This document shows positions 31,501 through 44,314 of a stretch of 64,000 nt of DNA, in pieces. Origin of the DNA: Kitagawia praeruptora (taxonomy: Eukaryota > Streptophyta > Magnoliopsida > Apiales > Apiaceae); NCBI GenBank assembly GCA_037693485.1, contig CM075352.1, positions 70,868,001 to 70,932,000 on the forward strand, written 5' to 3'. A program made the position numbers and the translations under genes. Every line of letters begins with the position of its first letter. The first letter of the stretch is position 1. The notes under the pieces were generated by a model. That model was not told where the DNA came from, did no database searches, and worked only from the letters and a program-made list of their open reading frames with translations.

Positions 31501-32779
31501 TATTAGTCACAGAGACATGCCTGTTTAACTCTAATAACAAGCCTAATTGTTAGTAATGCTTTGCATTACTTACATGACCTCTTAACTGAGAGAACCTCTA
31601 GTTGTAGAGTTTCTACTTGTTCTGTACTTGAAGTAGGCATCAAATTCTAGCTGTGTAACTGTATTTATTAAGTCAAGAATAATGCTTGAAAGAAGTTCCA
31701 AGGTTCATGCCTCAAGCAAAGAGATGAAGATTGTCAAATAAATCACAGTTGGGATTTGAAGAAATGAAGAATTTGCCTAAGTACCAATTCGAGAAGTAGT
31801 TTTGTCTATTCGAGAAGTCCAGCATTCGAGAAGTCAGGGATTCGATATCTCAAGACACTATTCGATATCTCTGAATACACTATTCGATATCTCAGAGATT
31901 CGATATGTCTACTACTCTATTCGAGAACTCAAGAAGTCAACAAGTCAAAGTGGTATTCGAGTTCTCAAGGAATGAACAAGTCAAAGTTCCATTCGATATC
32001 TCAAGGACTCAGAAAGCTATTCGATATCTCAGGGATTCGACATGTCAAAATGCTCTATTCGACAACTCAAGGACTCCCAGAGAAAAGAGCTATTCGAGAA
32101 GTGATTCGATATGTCATATAACAGTATTCGAGAACTCAGAGTTATCGATCAAGTCAATCCTAATTCTCGAATCACTTACTTAGTCACTTCTCGAATACAT
32201 TCTTAGAGACAAAATACTGAAGAAATTGTACAAGTCAGAAGCCTGCAACAAGCCAATGCACTTTATGGACCACAATCTGTAATGTGCTCTGGAAAGCCTA
32301 CAAGGAAGCTTGGAGAGATATAGAAGAGACAAAAGGGCTAAAGAAGTGGATCTGAACAGGCTTTGCAAAGTCAAATCTGTAACCGTTTGGACACTTACTC
32401 AAAAAGGATAGACAGACTAGAAAGTAATTTGTTCAGCTACCTTATTTGCGGTAAGTAGGTTGTATCCATGTTCTATAAGGATACAGCCTCACTTCCTTAG
32501 TTGTTAACTTTTGAGGAGTCAAGTTTTTCATACATTGTAAGTCATATCTCTCTGAGAAAAATGAAACTGAGAATACTATCATTTGTATTCACAGATTGTA
32601 GCAACCTTTATCTAATACAATATTAGATTAAAGTGATATCGTGTCTTGTGTTGTTTTTATCCACACTCATATCCTTGCACACACAAACACCTATCTTGCT
32701 ACTTAGACTCAAGAATAAGAAAAGTTCAAGAATCCATTCACCCCCCTCTGTATTCTTTTACTGTATTCAATACTCAACA
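31501..32779 (+). repeat. SIRE-C 5' LTR
   Basis: 1279 bp. It starts TATTAGTCAC, the usual TG having become TA, and ends CTCAACA. From 31788 to 32205 it holds a dense series of TTCGAGAA and TTCGATATC motifs. A CTATAAGGATA near 32479 may be the core promoter. Confidence 0.92.
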
Positions 32780-32796
32780 AGTGGTATCAGAGAGAG
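32780..32796 (+). promoter_or_regulatory. SIRE-C primer binding site
   Basis: AGTGGTATCAGAGAGAG directly follows the 5' LTR. TGGTATCAGAG fits initiator tRNA-Met, and the GAGAG extension differs slightly from SIRE-A. Confidence 0.8.
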
Positions 32797-32824
32797 CTGT
32801 TTATTCAAAAACAGAAAAACGATC

Positions 32825-35330
32825 ATGAGTTCGAATACACCAAAGACTACAGGAACAGTGAAAGTCCCTAAGTTTGACAAAGAAAATTACAACCTCTGGA
32901 AGATAAAAATGATGTTGTTCATCAAAGCCTCTCATCCTTTATATCCTGAGATTCTCAAGAATGGTCCCTTTGTTCCCCAACAGGAGATTCCTGAAAAGAC
33001 TGTTGGAACCACAACAATTCCAAGATCTTATGTGGCCAAGGAACCATCCAAATGGACAGACTCAGAAAAGGAGAAGGTTAATTGCCCTTGACAGTCATCT
33101 CATGTTGCTGATTATAGATTCCATGGACATGTCAATGTTTGCAAACATTGCATCATGTGCCACTGCCAAAGAAATGTGGGATCACATTGAGGTGTTATGT
33201 GAAGGAACTGATGAGGTCAGAGAAAACAAGAAACAGATACTGGTCACACAGTATGAAGCTTTCATGGCACAGCCCAAGGAAAGCATCACTGAGATGTTTG
33301 AGAGATTTCACAAGCTAGTTACTGAGTTGCTAATGAATGGCAAGGTTTACAGCACCAAAGAGTTGGACATGAAGTTTCTGCTATCTTCACCAAATCATCT
33401 AGAGCAAAGGGTCATTTCTCTAAGGGAAAGAGATTTGAACAAAGTTACATATGATGTGCTCTATGGGGTTTTAAAAACTCATGAGCTTGAGTTGCTTCAG
33501 AAAAGGGCTATCCAAGCCAACCAAGGCAGAATGATAAACACATCATGTGCCTTGATTGTCAACAAATCTATTCAAGACCTAGAAGCATCTACAAGCCAAC
33601 TAAGGATAGAGGAGGTAGTAGAAGATGAAGAAACTGAAGCTGAGGTAAGTGAACCTGTTGAAGAGAAGGAGGAAGAAGAGTTCTATACTCTTGAAGAACT
33701 AGATGAGATGGAAAATACTTCATATGCCTTCATGGCCAGAAAATTTCCAAACATCAGATTTAAGAGGAATCAACCCTTCAAACCTAAAACCCAAAGCCAT
33801 TCATTCAACAAGAGCAAGGCACCTCTGAAAGCAAACAAGAACAAATTTAAAACCAGCTATGTGGATAGGTCATCTGTAAGGTGTTATAGATGCAATGACC
33901 TAGGGCATTTTGCCAGTGAATGCAAGAAGCCTAAAAAGAAGGATAGAGAGTATCTTGAGCTCGAAGCTAAGTATGAGGCCCTTCTGAAAAAGCAGACACA
34001 AGGTAAGGCCTACATAGCTGAAGGGAAGTGTTGGGATGATTCTGACAGTGATGGAGAAGAGCAGGAATTTTGTAACTATGCCTTGATGGCCAATTCCAAG
34101 GATGACACATCTTCATCAGACTCTCAGGTACCATCTCTCACTACTATAGACATGTCTATTTCTGAGTATAAATGCATGATTGAACAACTATCTGTTGAAA
34201 TGTTTAATATTCATACTAGTATGACTGCTGCTAATGAGGAGATTGCTAAACTGTCTACTAGAAATGAAATGTTATTCAAAAAGAATGAGGAACTTGAGCT
34301 AACTGCTATGCAAGTAGAAAACCTTAAGAAAGAAGTTGAATATTTGCATAATAAGGTTCTATGTGCTAGTCAAGTTGAAAAGGCCCTTAGGGATGAATTA
34401 GCTGAAAATGAATTCAAACTGAAAACATTTAAGAAATCATCTGGTCTAGTGCAATCCTACTGTGAGAAAATTCAAGCAAAACCCAAGACTGCTATTGGAC
34501 TTGACTATGGCACTCTTAACTAGAGAAAAGGCTATGCTGTCATTGAAGATGACACTGCTGTTCAAGAGGAAGTCCCTCACATCTTGAAAAAGACTGAGAC
34601 TCCTATTTTTAAACATCCAACACTTGAAATTGATGAGGAAGCCTTACTCATCAAGCAAATGTTGAATGATGATGATGAGGCACATTCCAGTGAACAACAG
34701 GCATTCTCCAAGAGTAAGAGTGTCAAAGCCAAAGCCAAGGAGCCAGTAGGTAGTAGACCTAAGATTGAAAAGTTTGTGAAATTCATTTCAGCTGGGAAGA
34801 GTGAATCTGAGAAGAAAGTGACTAAGAAGAAACAGAACAGAAATGGCAAGTTAAGGATTAACAAAGATAATAACTATGCTTATATGCCTAATGCCCCTAG
34901 GAAAACTTGTCAGAACTGTTTCAGTACCAATCATCTAACTCATGCATGCAAGAAACCTGTTGGTAGTGTGCCCAAACCTTTCTATGATTGTTCTGTGCAT
35001 CTAAGACATAGAGATGCTCCATTCTGTGATAAATTTGACTGTATGCCATGCAACATGAATGTTATGACTAGTTGTTTTAATTTGAGAAGGCAATTCATTG
35101 ATGGTTGTATCAGTCACAATTCTCACACACACTACACAAGGTCAAAGTCTTCAAGTCCTCCTAAAGCTAGGAAGGTACCTTTGTCACCTAAGTCTGAGGC
35201 CTCAGCCTCTAAGACTTCTAACAGTGACAAGAAGACTAACACCAAGAAAGTTGATAAGCATGTTGTTTATGATAAAACTGTTTCTAAGTCACATGGACCC
35301 AAACTTGTTTGGGTACCAAAGGAGAAGTAA
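32825..35330 (+). pseudogene. SIRE-C gag, frameshifted and with one stop
   Basis: Starts at ATG 32825 with the same Gag fold as SIRE-A (YNLWKIKMMLF). One extra T near 33080 shifts the frame after the first 85 codons. The second frame carries the rest of the UBN2-like region, the knuckle CYRCNDLGHFASEC and a coiled coil. A TAG at 34521-34523 breaks it. The same frame then goes on to CQNCFSTNHLTHAC and a Cys/His-rich region up to the TAA at 35328. The pattern shows decay of a formerly complete gene. Confidence 0.88.
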
Positions 35331-38300
35331 TACCTTTGTGTTTGCAGGGCAAAGAAAGTGAAAAGAAGGTCATGTGGATTTTGGACAGTGGATGCTCAAA
35401 TCATATGACTGGTGATATGGCCCTGCTATCACAGTATGAGGAGAAGGCTGGCCCAATGGTTGCTTTTGGAGATGACAGCATGGGTAACACATTGGGATAT
35501 GGCAAGTTGAAAGTTGGAAATGTCATCATTGAAGATGTAGCACTGGTCAAGGGACTCAAGCATAATCTGCTAAGTGTTGGTCAGTTTACTAATAGGGGAT
35601 TCAAGGTGGATTTTGACAAAGATGAATGTTTGATCACCCACAAGAAGACTGGTGATTTTGCTCTATCTGGAGTAAGGAAAGGAAGCCTGTTTGTAACCAA
35701 AATGGACTCTGCAAACAAGGACAAAATTTGTTGCTTCTACTCAAAAGCATCAAATGGAGATTGTTGGCTGTGGCACAAGAAATTATCACACCTGAACTTC
35801 AAAGCCATTAATTCTCTAGTCAAAAGAGAGTTAGTGAGAGGCATGCCCACACTTGAATTCTGTCAGGAAGGAGTGTGTGAGGCCTGTCAAAGAGAAAAAT
35901 GAAAAGATCAAGCCACAACTCAAAGACAGTGACATCAATAACCAAGCCCCTACAACTCATTCATATGGACTTGTTTGGGCATGTCAATATTATGTCACTA
36001 GGAAGAAAGAAGTATGCCTTAGTGATGGTTGATGACTTTACAAGGTATACATGGGTGGAATTTTTGGCATAAAAAGATGAGGCTCCACAAGTAATCATTG
36101 AGCACATAAAGAAAGTTGACAAAGAAGCAAAGGCCAACAATGCAAGTGTGATTGCATTAAGAAGTGATAATGGAACAGAGTTCAGAAATGCCATACTCGA
36201 AGCATTCTACAAAGAGAATGGAATTTCTCAGCAATTCTCAGCTCCAAGGACTCCACAACAAAATGGAGTTGTTGAGAGAAAGAATAGAACTCTGATTGAG
36301 GCTGCTAGAACAATGCTACTTGATGCAAAGATGCCTACATGTTTTTGGGCTGAGGCTGTGAGCACTGCATGCTATATCCAGAACAGAACCCTCATCAACA
36401 AAAACACTGGAAAGACACCTTACAATTTGATGACTGGAAAGAAGCCTACTCTAAAGTATGTTCATACTTTTGGAAGCAAATGCTTTGTATTGAAGGATAA
36501 TTCAAAAATGTTGGAAAATTCGAAGCAAAGGCATTTGAAGGAATTTTTCTTGGCTACTCTATGGAAAGAATTGCATACAAAGTTTATGTCATCAGTCAAA
36601 AGAAAATTATGGAAAGCACAGATGTGACATTTGATGACAGCAAACTACCTGGATTAGAAAAAGCCAATGATGAAGATAAAGATCCATTAAAGTTTGATAA
36701 TCTAGATGATTCTGATGAAAAGATTGAAACTGGAGTTGAGACTGAAGTTCAACAAACTCAAGTGAATAATGAAGCAAGGGAAGAATTTGTGCCAATCAAC
36801 AGTGGAGAAGTAAGGGGAGGAAATGAGAATGATCATGACTTGGATGATGAAGCTACATCAAGAATGAGAAATCAGATTGAGCATTCAAGGAAATGGGATA
36901 GATCACACACTACAGAGCAAATTATTGGAGATCCTAATGCAGGAGTAAGGACTAGGAGAGCAACTCAGAATGAGTGCCTCTATGGTTGTTTCCTATCTCA
37001 GGTTGAGCCTAAGAAACTTGATGATGCACTGTTGGATCCAGATTGGATTATTGCCATGCAAGAGGAGCTGAATCAATTTGAAAGAAACAAAGTATGGGAA
37101 CTTGTGCCTGCACCAAAGAATAGAACCATTGTTGGAACAAAATGGGTTCTGAAGAATAAGATGGATGAAGATGGTGTAATAGTAAGAAACAAAGCAAGGT
37201 TGGTTGCAAAAGGATACTCTCAATAGGAAGGCATTGATTATGATGAGACATTTGCCCCTGTTACTAGTTCGGAAGCCATCAGAATCTTCTTGGCATTTGT
37301 TGCTCATTCAAACTTTAAAGTTTATCAAATGGATGTCAAGAGTGCATTTCTGAATGGAGAGTTGGAAGAAGAAGTTTATGTGCAACAACCACCTGGCTTT
37401 GAGGATCCACACTTCCCAGAATTTGTCTACAGATTGCTTAAGGCATTGTATGAACTTAAGTAGGCTCCAAGGGCATGTATGATACTCTATCACAATTTCT
37501 TCTTGAAAATCAATTCACTAGAGGCACATTGGACAAAACACTGTTTTGCAAGAAACATGGTGATGATATTATCTTAGTTCAGATCTATGTGGATGATATC
37601 ATATTTGGTTCTACTAATGAGAAGCTGTGTGAAAAGTTCTCTAAGCTCATGCAGAGCAGATATGAGATGAGTATGATGGGAGAGTTGACATTCTTTCTTG
37701 GGTTGCAAGTTAGTCAAAGGAAGGATGGTATCTTTATCAGTCAAACCAAGTACATCAAGGATTTATTGAAGAAGTTTGACTTGGAAGACTGCTCACCTGC
37801 AAAGACACCCATGGCCACTGCCACTAAATTAGATGAAGATGCTAAAGGCAAGAAAGTAGATATCTCAGTCTACAGAGGCATGGTTGGTTCTCTACTCTAT
37901 CTCACTGCAAGTAGGCCAGACATCATGTTTGCTACATGCTTGTGTGCAAGGTTTCAATCAAATCCAAAAGAATCACATTTGATTGCTATAAAAAGGATCT
38001 TTAGATATCTGAAGGGCACTCCAAACTTGGGTTTATGGTATCCAAAGGACACAGGGTTCAATCTGGTTGGTTATTCTGATGCTGATTATGTTGGATGCAG
38101 AGTGGATAGGAAAAGCACCTCAGGTAGCTGCCAGTTTCTTGGACAAAGGTTAGTCTCTTGGTATAGCAAGAAACAATAGTCTGTGTCAACTTCTACAGCT
38201 GAGGCTGAATACATAGCTGCTGGAAGTTGCTGTGCTCAAGTGCTTTGGATTAGAAACTAACTTAGAGATTATGGACTTGTGTTGGAAAGAATTCCAATCA

Positions 38301-38539
38301 TGTGTGACAACACAAGTGCAATCTCTATAGTTGCCAATCCTGTTAATCATTCTAGAACAAAGCACATTGACATCAGATATCATTTCATTAGAGAACATGC
38401 AACTAATGGAACCATTGAGTTGCATTATGTCTCTACAGATAAACAACTAGCTGACATATTCACTAAACCATTAGATGAAGCCACCTTCACAAGGTTGGTT
38501 AGTGAGATTGGAATGCTGAATTCTTCAGATTCTGGCTAA
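35309..38539 (+). pseudogene. SIRE-C pol, degenerate
   Basis: The frame overlaps the end of gag, with TTGTGTTTGCAGGGC at its start. It contains protease DSGCSNHMTG and the integrase zinc finger up to CEACQ, where it shifts near 35895. The integrase core follows with a TAG-type stop near 36070, RSDNGTEF and NGVVERKNRTL, then shifts near 36505. RT follows with TAG stops at 37224-37226 and about 37460 and another shift near 37475, then YVDDIIFGS. RNase H has stops at 38177-38179 and near 38260, and ends at 38539. At least three frameshifts and five stops, so no active Pol is possible from this copy. Confidence 0.88.
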
Positions 38540-39383
38540 GTGAATATATCAACTAAGTTGTTGCAGCAGTAAACACTTACTTTATTTAAATGCTCAATAT
38601 TTTTGAAGTAAGTGTTGGCTGAAATATATGATTTATAAATATTTCCAATCTACTGCATATATCAGAAAATCATATTTTGTCAACTTGAAATTTCTGTGAA
38701 ATTTTGAGAACATCACTATTTAATCTGTTGGAATATTCTTTATAGAATATGTCTGGTAGATTTTCAAAAGATAGTGAAAATTGAGTTTCTATGAGTAAAA
38801 AGAATAGTTCGATAAGTCAGACTTCTCGAATGGTTCATTTCATTGTTAGTGGTCGACTTCTCTAACAAGCCTATTCAGGACACTCTTGAGTTCTCGAATA
38901 GTGTCTTTTAGAGAACTCGAACAGAGACATGAGTGAGTTCTCGAATAAGGTATTTAAGTTCTCTATTGACAGAGTTCTCGAATAGCATGTTTGAGTTCTC
39001 GAATCATTTGAAAAGGCTGATTTCTCGCTGAATTTTAACCGATTTTGGATTTTTATTCAAAATTCAGAATTACTCATAAAAACATATCTTACCTAATTTA
39101 GAATTTATTCTAAGTTAGATAACTGCCAGCATGCTTGAGTTATCGATTAAGCCTTTCTTTACTTATCGAATAGTTGTTTTCTACTTCTCGAATGCTTGAC
39201 TTGTCGATACAAAACATACATCTAATCGACAATTCAAGTACTTCATACTTATACAATTCTACATCTATTCTATTCATTTCATTCGATTTCTCAAGCATCT
39301 AAACTCCCAAAACCTCTAAAAACCCTAACTGCACAAGCTTAAATTTCTTCTTCAACCTTAATTCTCCCTTCTTCTATATACAA
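38540..39383 (+). other. SIRE-C interval with TTCTCGAA motifs and ORF3 leader
   Basis: Non-coding. From about 38806 to 39300 the motif TTCTCGAAT or TTATCGA recurs a dozen times, mostly in the orientation opposite to the LTR copies. The final 100 bp are CT-rich with a telobox-like AAACCCTAA (39319-39328), resembling a plant 5' UTR, before the ATG at 39384. I see no G-box here, unlike SIRE-A and SIRE-B. Confidence 0.6.
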
Positions 39384-42300
39384 ATGGCAAACACCCAACT
39401 CACCATACCCACTCAAACCAATTTCATCGCAATAACCAACGATGTGGAAACACCTAATGCAAACTTCAAGTGCTTTGTACGCTGGATGTCAGAATCATAC
39501 ATCAAGAGTGCACTATCAGCCAACCCAACTCTGTATCTGGACCTCCTAGAACAGTTTTGGAGAACTGCCACTGTGGAAGTCATCGCCCTCGAGAATGCTA
39601 TAACCTCCTATGTAGTCTATTGCAAGATTCAAGGCCAGGATATTATTATCACTACAGCAGACATGAATCTAGCACTGGAATTACAACAAGAGTCATATGA
39701 CACACTGGCCACAAATACACAGCTGGAAGAATTCTTTGAATTCATCAACTACTCAGATGTGATCGATCTTGGGAAGTTAAACAGGAAGCATCTGCAAAAA
39801 GAGTGGAGCTATGTGTTTGCCACCATTCTTCAAGTCTTCACAGCCAGGAAGTCAAGCTTCGATCAGATTAGTGCACCTGCACAGCAAATAGGCTATGTCT
39901 TGGCTTATGGGAGAAAGATAGATGTTGGTCAAATTATTCTACAGGAGCTATATGGGAGACTTGGCAAGAACACAGCCAAGAGAGGTACTGAAATTTTCTC
40001 TCCTCGCTTTATTCAATCTGTACTTAACTTTAAAAATGCTAAATTGATTGAATTGCCTGGAGTAGATAACAGTAGAATAGGCTACCCTAGGTCCATGACC
40101 AAACTTATTTTTGGTAATTTGGAGACTAGGAATGATGTGGATGTAAGACTCAAAATAACTCCCCATATGGAGAGTTTATTTAGGACTTACCCCCACAACA
40201 TGCCAACATTTGACTCAAAGTCACAGTTAGCACAGCCTAAGCAAGTAGTACAAAATGCTAACCCAAGGCTTGCTAACCAACCCTCTCAACTAAACACTCT
40301 ACCACACAGTGAGCCAACTGCATCATCCTCTCAAAAGGGTGATGTTAGTAAAAAGAAGAGAAATGAGGTAATGTTTGCACCCTTGAACATATTATCTGAA
40401 GCAGCATTGTCTGTGGAATTAGGTATATGTAGTGAGGAACCTGAGTCACCCTTACAGAGGCCAAAGAGGAAGAAATCTAAAACCACCTCTTCAGTCACAC
40501 AAATGGCTGAAGTTGTAAAATCAGGGGCACACAGTTCACTAGATGTATCCTCTCAACAGGGTGCATCTATAGAATCAAGCATCCTCCCCAATGCACCTAT
40601 TTGTACAGAGTCAGCACATGGGAGTGATAAGGCTGGCACAACACTGAGTGGAGAGCACATCACAATTGAACCTCCCTCTATCTCTCAGGGGGAGTTGCCA
40701 AAATCTAATCTACAAAACACTTCTCTTCCAGAATCTACCACTCATATTTCTTTGGAGCCTGTACTTCAAGAAATTGAAGAACAAGGCATTGATCACCAAG
40801 AATTCTCTTCTCTTGGTGAGCCAATGAATTCAAGTGACATGGTGCTTGATACTGTGCTCACCACCCAGGACCCACATTTAGATGGTGAGGGAATGCATGC
40901 TGGGGCATGTCCTGATGACACCATCACAAACACAGAGGTTCACTAGTTTTTACTAGAGATTCTGTGCCTGTGTCAACTGCTGGTGTAACTCATCCCACTT
41001 CTGTGGAGACACCAGTAGTAGAGTCAATCCATCCGGTTGCAGAAGTTGCATCTGTAACTGAGGAGTCTAGCTTGCCTAGCTCTAGCTCTGACTTCATGTC
41101 ACAATGGCTGAAGCCTGTGTAACATTACAGTGCTTCAGGATTAGGGTCTGTTCCACAACAATTGACGGTTGAAGCACTTCAAAGCTTAATTGTGGATCAG
41201 ATCCCTGAGTTTACAAAGATTGCTCAAAACCTTCTCACTGCCAATCTGCCCAATCCTGATTATGAAGCTATTCTCCTATGCCACAGAGATGATGTGGAGC
41301 TACAGAAGGCAAAGATAATAGATGATTCTGAGAGAGATGGCAATGTAGATGCCTGGCTACAAGGAAAATTTGATATTCCTCTCTCGGACAGTCTCCAGTA
41401 CCTCAGAGAAGAGTACATCACTTCACTAGGGTCCAATGCCAAATCTCTCACCCCTAGTGATGTGTATGAAGCAGTGAATGACAGCTACAAGGGCATTCTC
41501 AAGGCTGCACACTACCTTGGAAAGGGTCTCAAAATAGAAATTCATGAAGTGTGTACAGCCACAACCAAGGAGGTGCATGAGATTAAGAGAGCTTTTGATG
41601 CTAAATTCCCTTCATTGGAGACTGTACTCAAGGACATTCTGGCATGCAAGTCTACCAGTACCAAGATGGATAATGGCTTAGCTCTACTCCATGACACTGT
41701 CACAGGTCTGGGGAATAAATTTCAAGCTTTATCTGATCAGACCACAGATGCCAATGCCATGCTGAGGACCATGTTCAAAAATCTATATGGAGACAAGCTG
41801 GTTACTGAAGTCCCAGTGCATGATTTGACTAGGTTTGAAGTGTAGAGACTTAAAGAACAATCCCTGTCTGGCTTCAAATCTACTGCATTGTTCAGTAAGG
41901 TAGCTGTACTTGAAAATGAGGTAACTACTCTCTCACAATCCAATGCTCATCTGACATAGAAAATTGAAACTCTTATTGAGCAGTTGAACACTCAAGCCAC
42001 CACCACAGCTGATGTTCTTCTGCATCAACAATCTATGTTGGCTGCCATGATGAAGCACATGGGTCTCCCTTTCCCCGAAGAATCTTCGAACCCTAAGGTC
42101 ACTCCTACAGCCTCTGTGCTTGACAACAAGCCTAAGGGGGAGAAGAGGACATCAAGGAATTCAAATACAAAGGGGGAGAAACCTAAGGAGAAAGGTATAA
42201 AGCTAAAGGAGGGTGGCCACCAAAGTGCATCTAAATCCCTAACTCATGTGCCAGGAAAAGGGAAATCAAAAGTTGATGAGCCCCCAACCACTCTGCCAGT

Positions 42301-44163
42301 TGTCACTCTACCAACTGTGCATGTCATCACTCCAAGTGGCCAGAAGCAATCCATCACAACCACAGTGGTTGCAGGAAGTATGCCATCTGATAACTCTCCA
42401 TCTACTAAAGTTGAAAGTGTCAAACCTGTAGAAGTAAAGGTGGTTACTGAGGCCAAGCTACAAGAAGTTGCAAACTCTAATGTATACCATGATGATGCAT
42501 TCTTGAAGTTTCTGAAAGTCTCAAGGGAACAGGCTGATGACACCCAAATATATCTAAGGAGGCTGAGGGATCAGATCAATTACTTCACTGTGATGCCTAG
42601 GAGAGTCAATGGCTTATGGCTCAAGGAGGTGATGATGGTGGCAAAATCCAGTATCTGGCATCTAACCTACAACACTCTACAATCATTGAAACATTCAGAG
42701 ATAGATGTACTGATCAGGCTTATTGAGAAGAGGGATGCAAATGAAAATAATAAAAGTCTGTATGATGACTTAAGGAATGATCAACCTTCAAGGCTGCCAG
42801 AAGTAATCAAAAAGCCATGGACAATCATCTACCAATCTGGCACCAAAATTGAAGACATCAAGCAATTGGTCATTCCTCATGATCTCACACCTCAAAATCA
42901 AAGACTTATTATTGCAATCATTGAGCAACTACAGAAGAAGGGTGGAACCAGAAATGCTGAAGAACTAGAGGCACTGCAAATTCTCAGATCCTTTATTGCA
43001 ACTGGTGTAATTCCAGAAATTGCCAAGCCTAGGAGAAATAAGGATGATAAAGATGAGGATAAAAGTGATGGGAGAAGAAAACATCATAGGAGTGATTAGG
43101 GAGATGAAGACAAGAAAAAGAAGAGGGATGACAAAGAGAAGAAAGATGGTAATGACCAAGGGAAAGTCTATGAGAGGACAAGTATGAAACAGCAAGCCAT
43201 AGGCATTGCTGACAGTAACCTCACCACAACACAAGACTCTAAGTCTAGGGTGAATACTATTAGTAGTGACCTACAAAAGTCAAATTTCATGGCCTCAGCA
43301 AATGTTTTACTACCTCAAGAAGAGAAGGAGATTCAAGCCAAGAAACCATGTGTATGTTTCAGAAAGCAAACTGCTAATGGAATACTACAATGGTCTACAA
43401 GCAAGGGTCATAAGTTTCTACCTAGCAACCATGTAAAAAGGATTAAATCCAAACATGCTGCAAGAAGGGTGAAGTTATCCAAGTCAAAGGCACTGACAAT
43501 AATTCCATGACTAAACCTACCATCTCTGGATGAAAACTATGATGAAGACCAACTGCAGTTCCTATGGGCTCAAAGAATCTATCATGTTGCCATTGTTGAT
43601 GATTTTCTTGAAATTAAACATACTGATGGAAGACAGAAGAAATTCAGACAAGGAACATGTCAGCACTGGGGCAGGCTATATGACATAGAAAGAATAATTG
43701 CAATGTTGGATCCTGAAGACCAAGTGGAAAGGGTATGGAAGCTGGAGTTAATTGACTTTGTTAAAATGAAGAGAATCACCAGGCAGAAATGAAAAGGAAC
43801 AGTGAAGAGCTACTAAAGAAAAGGGAAGAGGAGTTTGCTGCAATGGAAGCTAAGGCTGATGAATTGAGGGCTATGGATCTGTGTAGAGTCAAGTTTAATC
43901 CTTACATCATTGAGTACAAGAAATATGGTAGAAATGTAAAGATTAAAATGGACTACATCAGTTCCTATTCTGAGAAATAGCTGAATGAAGTACTCAAGGA
44001 TTTGTCAGGCTCCCCTCTAATTGAAGAACTCACTGCAATGGAAGATATTATTCTTGCCATGGAAGAAAATGCAAAGAAGAAAGCTAAAGAAGCTGAAAAT
44101 AAAATGAAAAATTAGAATCTGCAAGCCAAAGCTCAAAAGATGAATCCAAAAGGATATGGCTAG
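39384..44163 (+). pseudogene. SIRE-C ORF3 ('env-position' protein), multiply broken
   Basis: The first frame (39384-40946, 520 codons) begins with the shared module: FKCFVRWMSESYIKSALSA, then LQKEWSYVFATILQVF and IGYVLAYGRKIDVGQIIL. After a shift near 40946 the next frame runs from 41162 to about 43510 with TAG stops at 41843, 41957 and 43097. It includes a likely coiled coil (DVLLHQQSMLAAMMKHMG) and a KKGG-rich tail. A further shift near 43510 leads to a fragment at 43534-43977 and a Lys/Glu-rich end near 44160. The ancestral protein may have exceeded 1500 residues, larger than in SIRE-A and SIRE-B. No signal peptide or membrane span is seen. Confidence 0.7.
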
Positions 44164-44301
44164 TTGTTCCTCATAACTTGTAAGAAAACTTCTATGTATT
44201 TTCTTCAATCAATCTACATACATGTACTTTTTAAAGTTTTATCTTTATGTATGTTAGGCTTGTTATCAGACATGAAATTGTGACTAAGGGTCTTACTCAC
44301 A

Positions 44302-44314
44302 ATTTGGGGGAGAT
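44302..44314 (+). promoter_or_regulatory. SIRE-C polypurine tract
   Basis: ATTTGGGGGAGAT immediately precedes the 3' LTR at 44315, with the same GGGGGAGAT core as SIRE-A and SIRE-B. Confidence 0.85.
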
